8,098 nucleotides of DNA from Alphaproteobacteria bacterium (GTDB taxonomy: Bacteria > Pseudomonadota > Alphaproteobacteria > CAAHEQ01 > UBA3637): positions 1-8,098 of the forward strand of contig JAFYBU010000044.1 in NCBI GenBank assembly GCA_017540065.1, read 5' to 3'. A program made the position numbers and the translations under genes. The notes beneath the pieces are model-generated. The model was not told where the DNA came from, ran no database searches, and was given only the letters and a program-made list of their open reading frames with translations. Below are positions 1 through 7,507 of the stretch, piece by piece. Within the stretch, counting starts at the first letter, position 1. Every line of letters starts with the position of its first letter.

Positions 1-513
1 CCTTATTTCCATTTTTCTATTCAATCCGGGGATGATACGGTTTTACATCGCATGGGGCGCCGTCATAAACGGGCAGAGGTCTTATCTTTACTAAAATCTC
101 TTAAAAAAGTGCGTCCTGATGCCACTTTCGGGGCTGATTTAATTACGGGGTTCCCCGGTGAAACGGCAGAACAGTTTCAAAATACGCTTGATTTAGTTCA
201 ACAGGGAAATATTACACATTTACATGTATTTCCATATTCCGAACGACCGGGGACAGCAGCTGTTAAATTAAAACCGATTGTTCCGGTGGAAACGCGCAAA
301 AATCGGGCTAAAATTTTACGTGATTTGGGGCAAAAACTCACACAAAAACTTTATTCCAAGATGTTAGGTAAAAAAGTCTCTGTTTTGGTGGAATCAGATA
401 AAAAAGGCTGGACAGAAAATTATTTACCTGTTATATTGAATAAGAAAACAAAACAAGGCAAAATTATTGAACTAACAATAAAGGGATATACGGAAAATGG
501 GTTGGTTGGATAA
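1..513 (+). CDS. mtaB: tRNA t6A37 methylthiotransferase MtaB, 3' part (5' end outside window)
   Basis: C-terminal 170 residues of a radical-SAM methylthiotransferase. The frame is open from base 1, so the ATG at 52 is internal and the start lies upstream. The family converts N6-threonylcarbamoyladenosine at position 37 of ANN-decoding tRNAs to its 2-methylthio form, using two Fe-S clusters, in the cytoplasm. Visible signs are the late radical-SAM segment with FSIQSGDD, RMGRRHKR and GADLITGFPGET, then HVFPYSERPGTAA, and a C-terminal TRAM-like stretch ending in GWTENYLPV. The SQSG/RRH pattern and the link to ftsY favour MtaB over MiaB or RimO. The N-terminal UPF0004 domain and the CxxxCxxC cluster are not in the window. 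The stop codon lies inside the next gene, a 17-nt overlap, so translation of ftsY is probably coupled. Family call is firm; the MtaB subtype is likely. Confidence 0.9.
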   Translation, partial: PYFHFSIQSGDDTVLHRMGRRHKRAEVLSLLKSLKKVRPDATFGADLITGFPGETAEQFQNTLDLVQQGNITHLHVFPYSERPGTAAVKLKPIVPVETRKNRAKILRDLGQKLTQKLYSKMLGKKVSVLVESDKKGWTENYLPVILNKKTKQGKIIELTIKGYTENGLVG

Positions 514-1366
514 GTTAAAACAAGGGATGAAAAAAACAGCCGCACGTTTAACGGGCGTGTCGGTAAGTGATGTTGATTCATTGGAAGAATCCCTGATTTT
601 GGCTGATGTGGGGGTAAAAACAGCACATGAATTAGTTGATTCCGTCAAAAAAGAAAAACCGGAGCAGGTGAAAGAAAAACTTTCTCAAATTTTGGTTCAG
701 AAATTATCACCTGTTGCAAAACCGTTGGAAATAAGAAAAACGGATATTCCCTTTATTATTTTGATGACCGGTGTTAACGGGGCAGGGAAAACAACCACTA
801 TTGGTAAGTTGGCACATCAATATAAAAACCGGGGTTTTTCTGTGGCTATGATTGCTGCGGACACTTTCAGAGCCGGAGCTTCGGAACAATTAGGGCGTTG
901 GGCGGAACGAACAAAATCTCCCATTTTTACGGGGGCTGAAAACGAAGATCCTGCTGCTCTTGTTTATAAAAGTTTGGAAAGTATTAAAAAGGATCCGGTG
1001 GATATTGTTTTTATTGATACGGCCGGTCGTCTTCAAAATAAATCGGGGTTGATGCAAGAACTTGCCAAAATCCGCCGTATTATTCAAAAACATTATGAAA
1101 ATGCCCCTCAAGAAACAATTTTGGTTTTGGATGGAACTTCCGGGCAAAACATTCTTTCTCAGGTAAAACTTTTTCAAGAAGTTTGTCCTTTAACGGGGTT
1201 GATTATGACCAAATTGGACGGTTCTGCCAAAGGGGGTGTCTTAGTGGCTTTGGCAGATAATTTTCAATTACCTGTTTATGCGTTAGGTGTTGGGGAAGGG
1301 ATTGATGACTTAAACGCTTTTACCGCACCTGATTATGTAAATGCTTTATTGGAGAATGTAAAATGA
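497..1366 (+). CDS. ftsY: Signal recognition particle receptor GTPase FtsY (short form, NG domains only)
   Basis: A 289-residue SRP-family GTPase that docks the SRP-ribosome complex at the inner membrane for co-translational insertion of membrane proteins. The helical N domain is about residues 1-75. The G domain follows with the P-loop GVNGAGKT (92-99), DTFRAGASEQL (122-132), DTAGR (174-178), TKLDGSAKGG (238-247) and the closing GVGEGIDDLNAF (264-275). The acidic A domain of Escherichia coli FtsY is absent; many alphaproteobacteria have such short forms, and the basic amphipathic N terminus (MGWLDKLKQGMKK) could serve as membrane-targeting helix. The segment usually written DATTGQN is DGTSGQN here (212-218), a mild change. 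The start at 497 overlaps mtaB by 17 nt and has a purine-rich AAGGGA upstream. The stop overlaps the next start as ATGA. Confidence 0.97.
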   Translation: MGWLDKLKQGMKKTAARLTGVSVSDVDSLEESLILADVGVKTAHELVDSVKKEKPEQVKEKLSQILVQKLSPVAKPLEIRKTDIPFIILMTGVNGAGKTTTIGKLAHQYKNRGFSVAMIAADTFRAGASEQLGRWAERTKSPIFTGAENEDPAALVYKSLESIKKDPVDIVFIDTAGRLQNKSGLMQELAKIRRIIQKHYENAPQETILVLDGTSGQNILSQVKLFQEVCPLTGLIMTKLDGSAKGGVLVALADNFQLPVYALGVGEGIDDLNAFTAPDYVNALLENVK

Positions 1367-4161
1367 TTGATTTTCATCAAGCTCTTAAAAAGGCCAGTCG
1401 ATTGGATTTATCTATTTGGCGCCGTTTACTTCTTCTTTCCCTGGGGGCTTTTCTGTTGGGGATAGCGACTACTTTTTTAGAAGTTGGAACAGTCAGTTTA
1501 TTCTTACAAAAAAATACATTTTATGCTATCGGTGTTGATTTTCTTTTTGTTGCCCTTTGCTTGGTTTGGGCAGGGGCTGTTACGGTTAAATTGGATCGCC
1601 GAAACGGGTATGGGGGTGTTCCTTTAACAACATTTTTAACATTTATACTGATTGTTATTTTGGAAAGCGTCAGCTTCTTTCCGAAATCTTCTTTGCCGGT
1701 GAATATTTTGTTTATTTACAAATACATATTGCCTGTTATTGTTTCGGTTTCTTTTTGGACAATTGTCAGCCGTTTTGTCATTTTACAATTTAATTCTTTA
1801 AAGTATTTGGGACTTTTGGCATTTACTTTTATTGGTTTCTTTTCGGGGGGATTATTTTTGTCTGGACACAATTTATCGCCCGAAGAAACAGTATTGGGAT
1901 CAGTTTTTTGTTTTCTGGGACTGGCCATTATTATGAAAATTTTGGTTTGGCTTTTACCTCAACCCGGGGAAACATTTATTCGTAAAACAGGGGGTGTTCA
2001 GGATCCGTCCGAACAAAAAATGATTGACTGTATTTTGGCAATGGCCTTTACCTACATGACGGCAAAAGGCTTGTCTGATTATTTACTTTATCAACATTTG
2101 AAACAACAAGGAAACGTTTTTTCCATTTTATCATATCTGTGGATGAACTGTGGTGGAATTGGTTTTGTTATTTTGTCAATTTTGGCCTATACGCGATTCT
2201 TATACACGACTTTATGGGGGTTGTGTGCTTTATGCGGTGGTTTCTTTTTATTGGCAGAAGGGGCCTTTTTGAATGTGTCATGGCTTTTATATTCTGGTTT
2301 TGTTGTTGTCTGGCTTTGTGGCTTTTTATATTGGAAACCATATCTCAGTTTATTACCCCGGCCGTTAACGTTGGGAATAGGAATTCGTTTAAGGAAATTG
2401 CGCCAAATGTTGATGGAACCACTGGGATTTGTTTTGGTGGGGGCTCTTATTCTTACTTTACCGCATGCCTTTTTGGCTCAAATTTTAGCTCTTTCAAGTA
2501 TTATTTTAATCGGCTTAATCGTTCTTTCTGTTATTTTATACAGCCATCTGCTTTCTCGCCTGTGTAAAATGCGCCTATGGTGTGGTGGGCCGTTGATGTT
2601 GGTTTCCGAAAAATTGGTTAAAAAGGTGAAACAAGGAATTAACAGTGATTCTTTTCAAGACGTTGTTTATTTCTTGCGGATAATGGAAGTTGCCCATTTC
2701 CCTGGTTATATAGCCCAACTTTTAAAGGTTTTGCATCATCCTTTAGAGGATGTGCGTTTGTTTGCGCTTGATAAGTTAAATGCTAAAAAATGTTATAAGA
2801 CAAAAGTGGTAAAGGCTGTTCAGCAAGTTTTCCAAAAGGATCCGTCTTCACTCGTTCGGGCACACGCTTTGGCCTTTTTAATCTGTTCTGAAAACGATTC
2901 GGATTCGCAAGCAATTTATCATAAATACGGCTCTTACTTGGATGATAAAAATTTAAAAGCTGGCGCCATTACGGGCTTTTTGAAATCCGGCGGTGAATGG
3001 GCTTTGTTGGCAATGGACGGCTTACAGAAATTGGTATCTAGTCGCCACAAATCGGATAATTTATGTGCTTTGAATATTATTGACGCAGTACCTCAGGAAG
3101 GTCTTGTGCGTTTGGTTATGCCTTTATTACAAAGCCCGCATATAGAGGTTGTTCGTTCTGCCTTGTTGGTTGCAGGACATATAGGACATGCCCAAACACT
3201 CAGTTTTATCTTCCAATCATTGGATAATCCCGAATTACAGGAAGAAGCTTTACAAGCGTTGTTTTTATATGAAAAAAAGGCCTTTCCTCCTTTGGAAAAA
3301 ATGATACAAAGTCCGAATGTTCCTTTTTCACGGCGCAAACTGTTAGTTCTTTTCTTGGGGCTTTTGCCAAGCGGTGAAGGAAAACAGATTCTTTTACGTA
3401 ATTTGTATTTACTTGATCAAAAGATGCGTAAAGAGGTTTTGTCTGCCGTTTTGAATTCCAAAATTACCTGGGTTTCCAGAAGCCGTAAAAAGCTTTTGAA
3501 AAAAGGGATTATTCAAGATGTTCAATGGTGGCATTTGTTGAATAAACAATTTGAAATCTGCCTTCAAGTTCCTCTTCCCGCACTTGGCGATTCATTTTCT
3601 TTTTTACGGAATGCCTTTTATGAAATGCAACAGGATTTAAGGGAATTGATTTTGGATCAACTGTTTTTGTTAAGGCCAACTTCTTTAATCAAAAAAACAT
3701 TAGATATTTTCCGAGAAAAGCCTTCTCAAAAATTTGTCAGTGCTGCCAGTATTTTACAAGATTTGTTGCCCCGTTCCGTTTATAAAGCGGTTTACCCGAT
3801 TTTGTTGAGCCCTGTTGTGGAAATAAAGGAAGAAGGAATTTTACCCATGGATGTAGAACAGGCAAAACACTTCCTGGAACAATTGGTTGTTAATCCGCCT
3901 TTCCCGGTGAACAGATGGATTGTGGCCAGTGCTTTATATGGGTTACAAAAGGTGGGTGATTCGCACAGCCAGATTGTTTTGGAAAAGGCCTTTTTATGGC
4001 CCTCTCCGGTTGTATTGGAAGCAGGTTTGGAATTATTGGGACATCTTGAACCGGATGCTAAAAAACAAACAGCATATTTGTCTCGTCAAATTCACAAGAT
4101 GCCTAAAAACATAATTTTGGAAGATTACTTAAACAATAGGAGGAAAAATGATTACCTATGA
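1363..4161 (+). CDS. Polytopic membrane protein (carrier-like, about 12 TM) with C-terminal HEAT-like repeats
   Basis: A 932-residue protein in two parts. Residues 20-400 hold about 12 hydrophobic helices in two groups of six: roughly 20-40, 55-74, 86-106, 113-140, 148-168, 177-198, then 220-240, 252-275, 279-300, 304-325, 352-372 and 375-398. A soluble linker at about 200-219 separates the groups, as in MFS or ATP/ADP-carrier (NTT) folds. From about 410 the protein is soluble and rich in paired amphipathic helices that look like HEAT repeats, for example near 448-475, 480-507, 580-607 and 612-640; repeats become less regular after 700. Nucleotide-carrier-like proteins fused to HEAT repeats and a cNMP-binding domain are known in several phyla. 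Here the cNMP-like domain is the next, overlapping gene, so I infer a split member of that group. Substrate is unknown and a non-transport role is possible. GGAG at 1351-1354 serves the start, which overlaps ftsY by 4 nt. Confidence 0.72.
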   Translation: MIDFHQALKKASRLDLSIWRRLLLLSLGAFLLGIATTFLEVGTVSLFLQKNTFYAIGVDFLFVALCLVWAGAVTVKLDRRNGYGGVPLTTFLTFILIVILESVSFFPKSSLPVNILFIYKYILPVIVSVSFWTIVSRFVILQFNSLKYLGLLAFTFIGFFSGGLFLSGHNLSPEETVLGSVFCFLGLAIIMKILVWLLPQPGETFIRKTGGVQDPSEQKMIDCILAMAFTYMTAKGLSDYLLYQHLKQQGNVFSILSYLWMNCGGIGFVILSILAYTRFLYTTLWGLCALCGGFFLLAEGAFLNVSWLLYSGFVVVWLCGFLYWKPYLSLLPRPLTLGIGIRLRKLRQMLMEPLGFVLVGALILTLPHAFLAQILALSSIILIGLIVLSVILYSHLLSRLCKMRLWCGGPLMLVSEKLVKKVKQGINSDSFQDVVYFLRIMEVAHFPGYIAQLLKVLHHPLEDVRLFALDKLNAKKCYKTKVVKAVQQVFQKDPSSLVRAHALAFLICSENDSDSQAIYHKYGSYLDDKNLKAGAITGFLKSGGEWALLAMDGLQKLVSSRHKSDNLCALNIIDAVPQEGLVRLVMPLLQSPHIEVVRSALLVAGHIGHAQTLSFIFQSLDNPELQEEALQALFLYEKKAFPPLEKMIQSPNVPFSRRKLLVLFLGLLPSGEGKQILLRNLYLLDQKMRKEVLSAVLNSKITWVSRSRKKLLKKGIIQDVQWWHLLNKQFEICLQVPLPALGDSFSFLRNAFYEMQQDLRELILDQLFLLRPTSLIKKTLDIFREKPSQKFVSAASILQDLLPRSVYKAVYPILLSPVVEIKEEGILPMDVEQAKHFLEQLVVNPPFPVNRWIVASALYGLQKVGDSHSQIVLEKAFLWPSPVVLEAGLELLGHLEPDAKKQTAYLSRQIHKMPKNIILEDYLNNRRKNDYL
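4138..4143 (+). promoter_or_regulatory. Strong Shine-Dalgarno for the cNMP-domain gene
   Basis: AGGAGG lies four bases before the ATG at 4148, inside the coding sequence of the upstream membrane protein. It fixes the start of the small gene and shows that the 14-nt overlap is a real gene junction rather than an annotation artefact. Confidence 0.75.
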
Positions 4162-4561
4162 AAAAGTATTGGTTTTAAAAAACATTTCTTTATTTGAAAA
4201 GGCCTCTGAATTAGCCTTGTCAGATTTGATTTCCGTTGCAGAAGAAAAAATGTTAAAATCAGGGGAAGTTTTATTGCCGAAGGGGCAATCAAATGATGCG
4301 CTTTATATCGTTTTGTCCGGTCTTTTAGAAATGGGTGTCAACAAAAAGAATCAGGAATTTGGTCCCCGACAAATTATCGGAGAAACAACGGTATTCAGCC
4401 CAGCAACTTTGGAAGGGGAAGTCAAAGCCAAGGAAAAAACGTTTGTCCTGAAAATCAATTCTCAACAACTCTATCGCATTATGGCTTTGCATCCGACGTT
4501 AGCATACAGTTTTCTGGAAGAATTGTCCCGGCGTGTGCGTTTGGCTGAAAAAAAAGATTAA
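4148..4561 (+). CDS. Stand-alone cyclic-nucleotide-binding-like domain protein
   Basis: A 137-residue protein consisting of a single CRP/CAP-type sensor fold with no DNA-binding helix-turn-helix. Residues 8-32 match the N-terminal helices (LKNISLFEKASELAL), 38-64 the first beta-roll strands (SGEVLLPKGQ, then ALYIVLSGLLEM), 71-94 the phosphate-binding cassette region, and 105-131 the C-terminal helices. The cassette keeps Gly78-Glu79 but has Leu88-Glu89 where cAMP/cGMP binders have Arg-(Ala/Ser), so classical cyclic-nucleotide phosphate binding is doubtful. It overlaps the carrier/HEAT gene by 14 nt. In related proteins a cNMP-like domain is fused behind HEAT repeats, so the most economical reading is a partner subunit of the upstream membrane protein. 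It is not a transcription factor. Fold call is good; ligand and function are unknown. Confidence 0.75.
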   Translation: MITYEKVLVLKNISLFEKASELALSDLISVAEEKMLKSGEVLLPKGQSNDALYIVLSGLLEMGVNKKNQEFGPRQIIGETTVFSPATLEGEVKAKEKTFVLKINSQQLYRIMALHPTLAYSFLEELSRRVRLAEKKD

Positions 4562-4568
4562 AAATATC

Positions 4569-4597
4569 TTGTATTTTTCTTAAAAAGAATTTATAGT
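4569..4597 (+). promoter_or_regulatory. Candidate sigma70-type promoter for the parvulin gene
   Basis: TTGTAT (4569-4574) and TATAGT (4592-4597) are separated by exactly 17 bases, each differing from the consensus hexamer at few positions. The expected transcription start is near 4604, giving a leader of about 25 nt with the purine-rich AAAGGGGGA before the ATG at 4630. No terminator-like hairpin with a T run is seen between the cNMP-domain gene and this point, so read-through from the upstream operon is also possible. Confidence 0.5.
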
Positions 4598-4629
4598 TAT
4601 CGGTATCGTAATTTTAAAAGGGGGATATT

Positions 4630-5664
4630 ATGAAAAAAACAAAATTAATAAACAAAAAAGAAAAAACAGTACCTGTTTCTAAATCCATTGAAGTAAAGCC
4701 GGTTCATTTGCCTGTTTTGGTGGATCAGCCACAAAAAAAGACTTCCTTGTCAAGGGGCGTTTTATTGGTACTTTTGTCCGTTTTGGCTTTTTTAATTTGG
4801 ACGTATGTCTTTGCCAGATGTTTTGAAATTTATAATGAAGACATTGTCGGTCGTCCCAGTTGTGTTTTTGTTCCACAACGTAAAGCAAAGAAAAATGTTG
4901 TAGCTGTTGTTGGGAATACTGAAATAACTTTGGATGAAGTAAAAGCCTTTGTTGCAGAGGTTCCTCAACTGGCAGAAGTTCCATTTGAACAGGTTTATCC
5001 CAATATTTTGGAAATGATGGTTAACGATAAAGTGGTTAAAAATGGGGCTCAACGCTATGGGATTCCCACTGATCCTCAAGTTCAAAAGATGATCCAAATG
5101 GCAAAAGATCAAATTATTTCTCAAGCCTTTTTGACAAAAGAATTGGAAAAATCCTTAACCGAAGAAGATATTCGTGCTGTTTATGATGAAGAAATAAAGA
5201 ATTTCAAACCTGAAGAAGAAATTCATGCCCGTCATATTCTTGTTACGACCGAAAAACAGGCACAAGATATTATGATTCAACTGAAAGCCGGGGCTGATTT
5301 TGCTTTATTGGCAGATCAAAAATCCATTGACAAAAATGCACCAGGCGGGGATTTGGGTTACTTTACACGTGAAATGATGATTCCTGAATTTGCAGAAGCT
5401 GTCTTTTCCATGAAAAAAGGACAATTATCTGGTCCGATTCACACGGCTTACGGGTGGCACGTTGTTCAAATTGAAGATCGTCGTTTAACAAAAGCTCCTT
5501 CTTTTGAACAAGTCAGGGAACAAGTACAACATGTTGCTATGGAAAGAAAAGTGCCTCAAATTTTGGCAGCGGAACGTGCACGTCAAAATGTGCGTATTTT
5601 GCGTCCTACTTTGATACCACCGACAACGGAGGTAACATCAGGGCAGAAAACCTCTGAACAATAA
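4630..5664 (+). CDS. Membrane-anchored periplasmic parvulin-type peptidyl-prolyl isomerase (SurA/PpiD/PrsA-like)
   Basis: A 344-residue foldase. A lysine-rich cytoplasmic tail (1-41) precedes one membrane helix at about 43-61, so the bulk should face the periplasm as a type II anchored protein. Residues 88-185 form a SurA-N/PrsA-like chaperone region starting with VAVVGNTEITLDEV. A single rotamase domain follows at about 196-285, with HARHIL (199-204), a GGDLGYF turn (239-245), the IPEFAEAVF helix (251-259) and AYGWHVVQIED (273-283), all hallmarks of parvulins. The C-terminal tail is Pro/Thr-rich and low in complexity. Such proteins isomerise prolyl bonds and help outer-membrane or secreted proteins fold. 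With one domain and an N-terminal anchor it is closer to short PpiD-like or PrsA-like forms than to soluble SurA with two rotamase domains. AAAGGGGGA just upstream supports the start. It converges on pyrG through a shared terminator. Confidence 0.88.
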   Translation: MKKTKLINKKEKTVPVSKSIEVKPVHLPVLVDQPQKKTSLSRGVLLVLLSVLAFLIWTYVFARCFEIYNEDIVGRPSCVFVPQRKAKKNVVAVVGNTEITLDEVKAFVAEVPQLAEVPFEQVYPNILEMMVNDKVVKNGAQRYGIPTDPQVQKMIQMAKDQIISQAFLTKELEKSLTEEDIRAVYDEEIKNFKPEEEIHARHILVTTEKQAQDIMIQLKAGADFALLADQKSIDKNAPGGDLGYFTREMMIPEFAEAVFSMKKGQLSGPIHTAYGWHVVQIEDRRLTKAPSFEQVREQVQHVAMERKVPQILAAERARQNVRILRPTLIPPTTEVTSGQKTSEQ

Positions 5665-5667
5665 ATA

Positions 5668-5703
5668 AAAAAAACAACGGACTTAAAAGTTCGTTGTTTT
5701 TTT
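5668..5703. terminator. Bidirectional intrinsic terminator between the parvulin gene and pyrG
   Basis: Bases 5668-5679 pair perfectly with 5692-5703 (12 bp, core ACAACG/CGTTGT). The stem extends inward through a G-T wobble and ACT/AGT to a TAAA loop at 5684-5687. On the + strand the 3' arm ends in a T run after the parvulin stop (5664). On the - strand the mirror T run follows the pyrG stop (5723). It fits termination of both converging transcripts. Confidence 0.88.
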
Positions 5704-5722
5704 ATGGATTCTCTATGAACCT

Positions 5723-7348
5723 TTATGCTTTCTTTTCCAACGCTGCCCGTATAAATCCTTGAAAGACTGGGTGGGGCGCAAAAGGTTTGGACTTAAATTC
5801 GGGATGGAATTGTCCTGCAAAGAAAAAAGGATGTTCCGGAATTTCGATAATCTCGGGTAATAATCCGTCAGGGGATTTTCCGGAAATGACAACGCCTTTT
5901 TCTGCTAACACCGATTCGTATTTCATATCCATTTCATACCGGTGTCTGTGACGTTCGCTGATTTCTTTCGTGCCGTATAACTTTTCGGCTAAAGATCCTT
6001 CTTTTAACACGCAAGGATAAGCCCCCAGTCGCATTGTTCCTCCCATATCACCTGATTCGGGGCGAATCGTTTTAACACCATCTTTTTCCCACACGCTCAT
6101 GCGTGTAATAACAGGGGTACAATCATGTGTAAATTCTGTGGACTTAGCATTTTCAACACCACACAAATGACGCATACATTCAACGACAGCCATCTGCATT
6201 CCTAAACAAATGCCAAAGAAGGGGATTTTATTTTCCCTTGCAAATCGAATCGCCGCAATTTTTCCTTCAATGCCACGATTTCCAAAGCCTCCGGGTACCA
6301 AAATGCCTTGATAAGCATGCAAGGTTTCTGCCACTTCTTCCGGTGTTTTCCCTTCCAACGTATCGCTTTCTAACCAATCAATATCTACCTTTGTATTTTC
6401 GGCAATCCCTGCGTGAACCAAGGCCTCTTTTAATGATTTGTAAGTATCTGGCAAATGACAGTATTTACCGACTACTGCAATTTTAACACGTTGTTGAAAT
6501 TGATTCATCGTTGATACGATTCGTTCCCATTTCCCCAAATCTACATTTGAATGGATGCCAAAATAATCCAGTACGGATGTGTCCAGTCCTTGTTCATGAT
6601 AAGAAATCGGTAATTCATAAATGTTGGCAACGTCCAAAGCGGCTACCACGTTTTGGCTGGGAACATTACAGAACAAGGCTAATTTACGTCTTTCGTCTTC
6701 CCCTAAAGCGATTCGGCTGCGGCACAGTAACACATCTGCTTGAATTCCTGCTTCTAACAAACGTTTAACAGCTTGTTGTGTGGGCTTTGTTTTTAATTCA
6801 CCGGCTGTTTCAATAAAGGGAAGTAATGTTAAATAAACAACACAACAATTTTTACGTCCCTTTTCGTTCATGAATTGACGAACAGCTTCTAAAAATAAAG
6901 TTCCTTCAATATCTCCAACGGTTCCACCCACTTCATACAGAACAAAATCTTCATCTGTTAAATCCGAATCTAAAAATAACTTCAATTCGTTGGTGACATG
7001 CGGAATCATTTGAACGGTTGCCCCCAAATAATCACCGCGACGTTCCTTGTTTAATACGTTATAATAAATGCGTCCGCCAGAAACGCTGTCAGTCTTATGA
7101 CATGAAATTCCGGCGAATCGTTCGTAATGACCTAAATCCAAGTCTGTTTCAGCACCATCCTCGGTTACAAAAACTTCTCCGTGTTGATAAGGACTCATTG
7201 TTCCCGGATCTATATTCAAATACGGGTCCATCTTACGCATGCGCACCTTATATCCGCGTGCTTGCAATAAAGCTCCCAATGTTGCAGAAGCAATTCCTTT
7301 TCCTAAACTGGATACCACTCCACCTAATATAAAAATGTACTTTGTCAT
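5723..7348 (-). CDS. pyrG: CTP synthase (glutamine-hydrolysing)
   Basis: A 541-residue cytoplasmic enzyme that makes CTP from UTP with ATP and glutamine, the last step of pyrimidine nucleotide synthesis; length matches the family (about 545 in E. coli). The N-terminal synthetase domain opens with GGVVSSLGKG (9-18), then RKMDPYLNIDPGTMSPYQHGE (38-58) and the EVGGTVGDIEG stretch (139-149). The C-terminal class I glutamine amidotransferase has the oxyanion-loop segment PGGFGNRG (352-359), the nucleophile Cys381 in GICLGMQ and the His515/Glu517 pair in FHPEF. All catalytic parts are intact. Leu8 stands where most members have Thr just before GGVVSS, a small oddity. The start has AAGGAAA at 7354-7360. 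The gene is transcribed away from the rRNA operon and ends 20 bases from the shared terminator. In many alphaproteobacteria pyrG follows secG; here its upstream neighbour is the rRNA operon. Confidence 0.98.
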   Translation of the reverse strand: MTKYIFILGGVVSSLGKGIASATLGALLQARGYKVRMRKMDPYLNIDPGTMSPYQHGEVFVTEDGAETDLDLGHYERFAGISCHKTDSVSGGRIYYNVLNKERRGDYLGATVQMIPHVTNELKLFLDSDLTDEDFVLYEVGGTVGDIEGTLFLEAVRQFMNEKGRKNCCVVYLTLLPFIETAGELKTKPTQQAVKRLLEAGIQADVLLCRSRIALGEDERRKLALFCNVPSQNVVAALDVANIYELPISYHEQGLDTSVLDYFGIHSNVDLGKWERIVSTMNQFQQRVKIAVVGKYCHLPDTYKSLKEALVHAGIAENTKVDIDWLESDTLEGKTPEEVAETLHAYQGILVPGGFGNRGIEGKIAAIRFARENKIPFFGICLGMQMAVVECMRHLCGVENAKSTEFTHDCTPVITRMSVWEKDGVKTIRPESGDMGGTMRLGAYPCVLKEGSLAEKLYGTKEISERHRHRYEMDMKYESVLAEKGVVISGKSPDGLLPEIIEIPEHPFFFAGQFHPEFKSKPFAPHPVFQGFIRAALEKKA

Positions 7349-7353
7349 ATCTC

Positions 7354-7360
7354 TTTCCTT
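7354..7360 (-). promoter_or_regulatory. Shine-Dalgarno of pyrG
   Basis: On the - strand AAGGAAA sits five bases before the pyrG ATG (7348-7346), a suitable spacing that supports this start. Confidence 0.65.
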
Positions 7361-7377
7361 TCCACTCCTCTTTTTTG

Positions 7378-7406
7378 ACCCTAGCGAATTTTATGTCCTA
7401 TTTCAA
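7378..7406 (-). promoter_or_regulatory. Weak candidate promoter for pyrG
   Basis: On the - strand TTGAAA (7406-7401) and TAGGGT (7383-7378) are 17 bases apart, with an expected start near 7371 and a leader of about 23 nt. The -10 box matches the consensus poorly, and in sequence this rich in A and T chance matches are common. Confidence 0.3.
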
Positions 7407-7507
7407 GCAAAAAAACACCTTATTTCAAAATAATTTTCAAGATTTTTTCTAATTTATAACATATTGAGAAATATGGTTATTTTTTTATATTTTGTAAAAT
7501 TTTTGAT
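7407..7507. other. Extremely AT-rich intergenic spacer
   Basis: About 100 bases with very few G or C, and no reading frame with coding character or ribosome-binding site. An AT-only inverted repeat starts in its right end (AATTTTT at 7498-7504, GAT loop, AAAAATT at 7508-7514), but it lacks a GC core and I assign it no function. The stretch separates the divergent pyrG and rRNA control regions. Confidence 0.5.

Noticed and set aside
2139..2567. 142-residue hydrophobic open frame inside the membrane-protein gene
   Set aside because: It lies wholly inside a longer, coherent coding sequence in another frame. Its Phe/Cys-rich composition is what a frame-shifted reading of membrane-helix codons gives, and no ribosome-binding site stands out.
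4562..4629. Possible terminator after the cNMP-domain gene
   Set aside because: Only a weak TTCTT/AAGAA pairing is present, with no GC stem and no T run after it. The stretch reads better as a promoter region.
4679..5124. Two - strand open frames opposite the parvulin gene
   Set aside because: They overlap a clear parvulin coding sequence, have no matching start signals and show no recognisable domain.
6238..7433. Several + strand open frames opposite and just beyond pyrG
   Set aside because: They are mostly or wholly antisense to a complete CTP synthase with every catalytic residue in place, lack ribosome-binding sites, and show no protein-like features.
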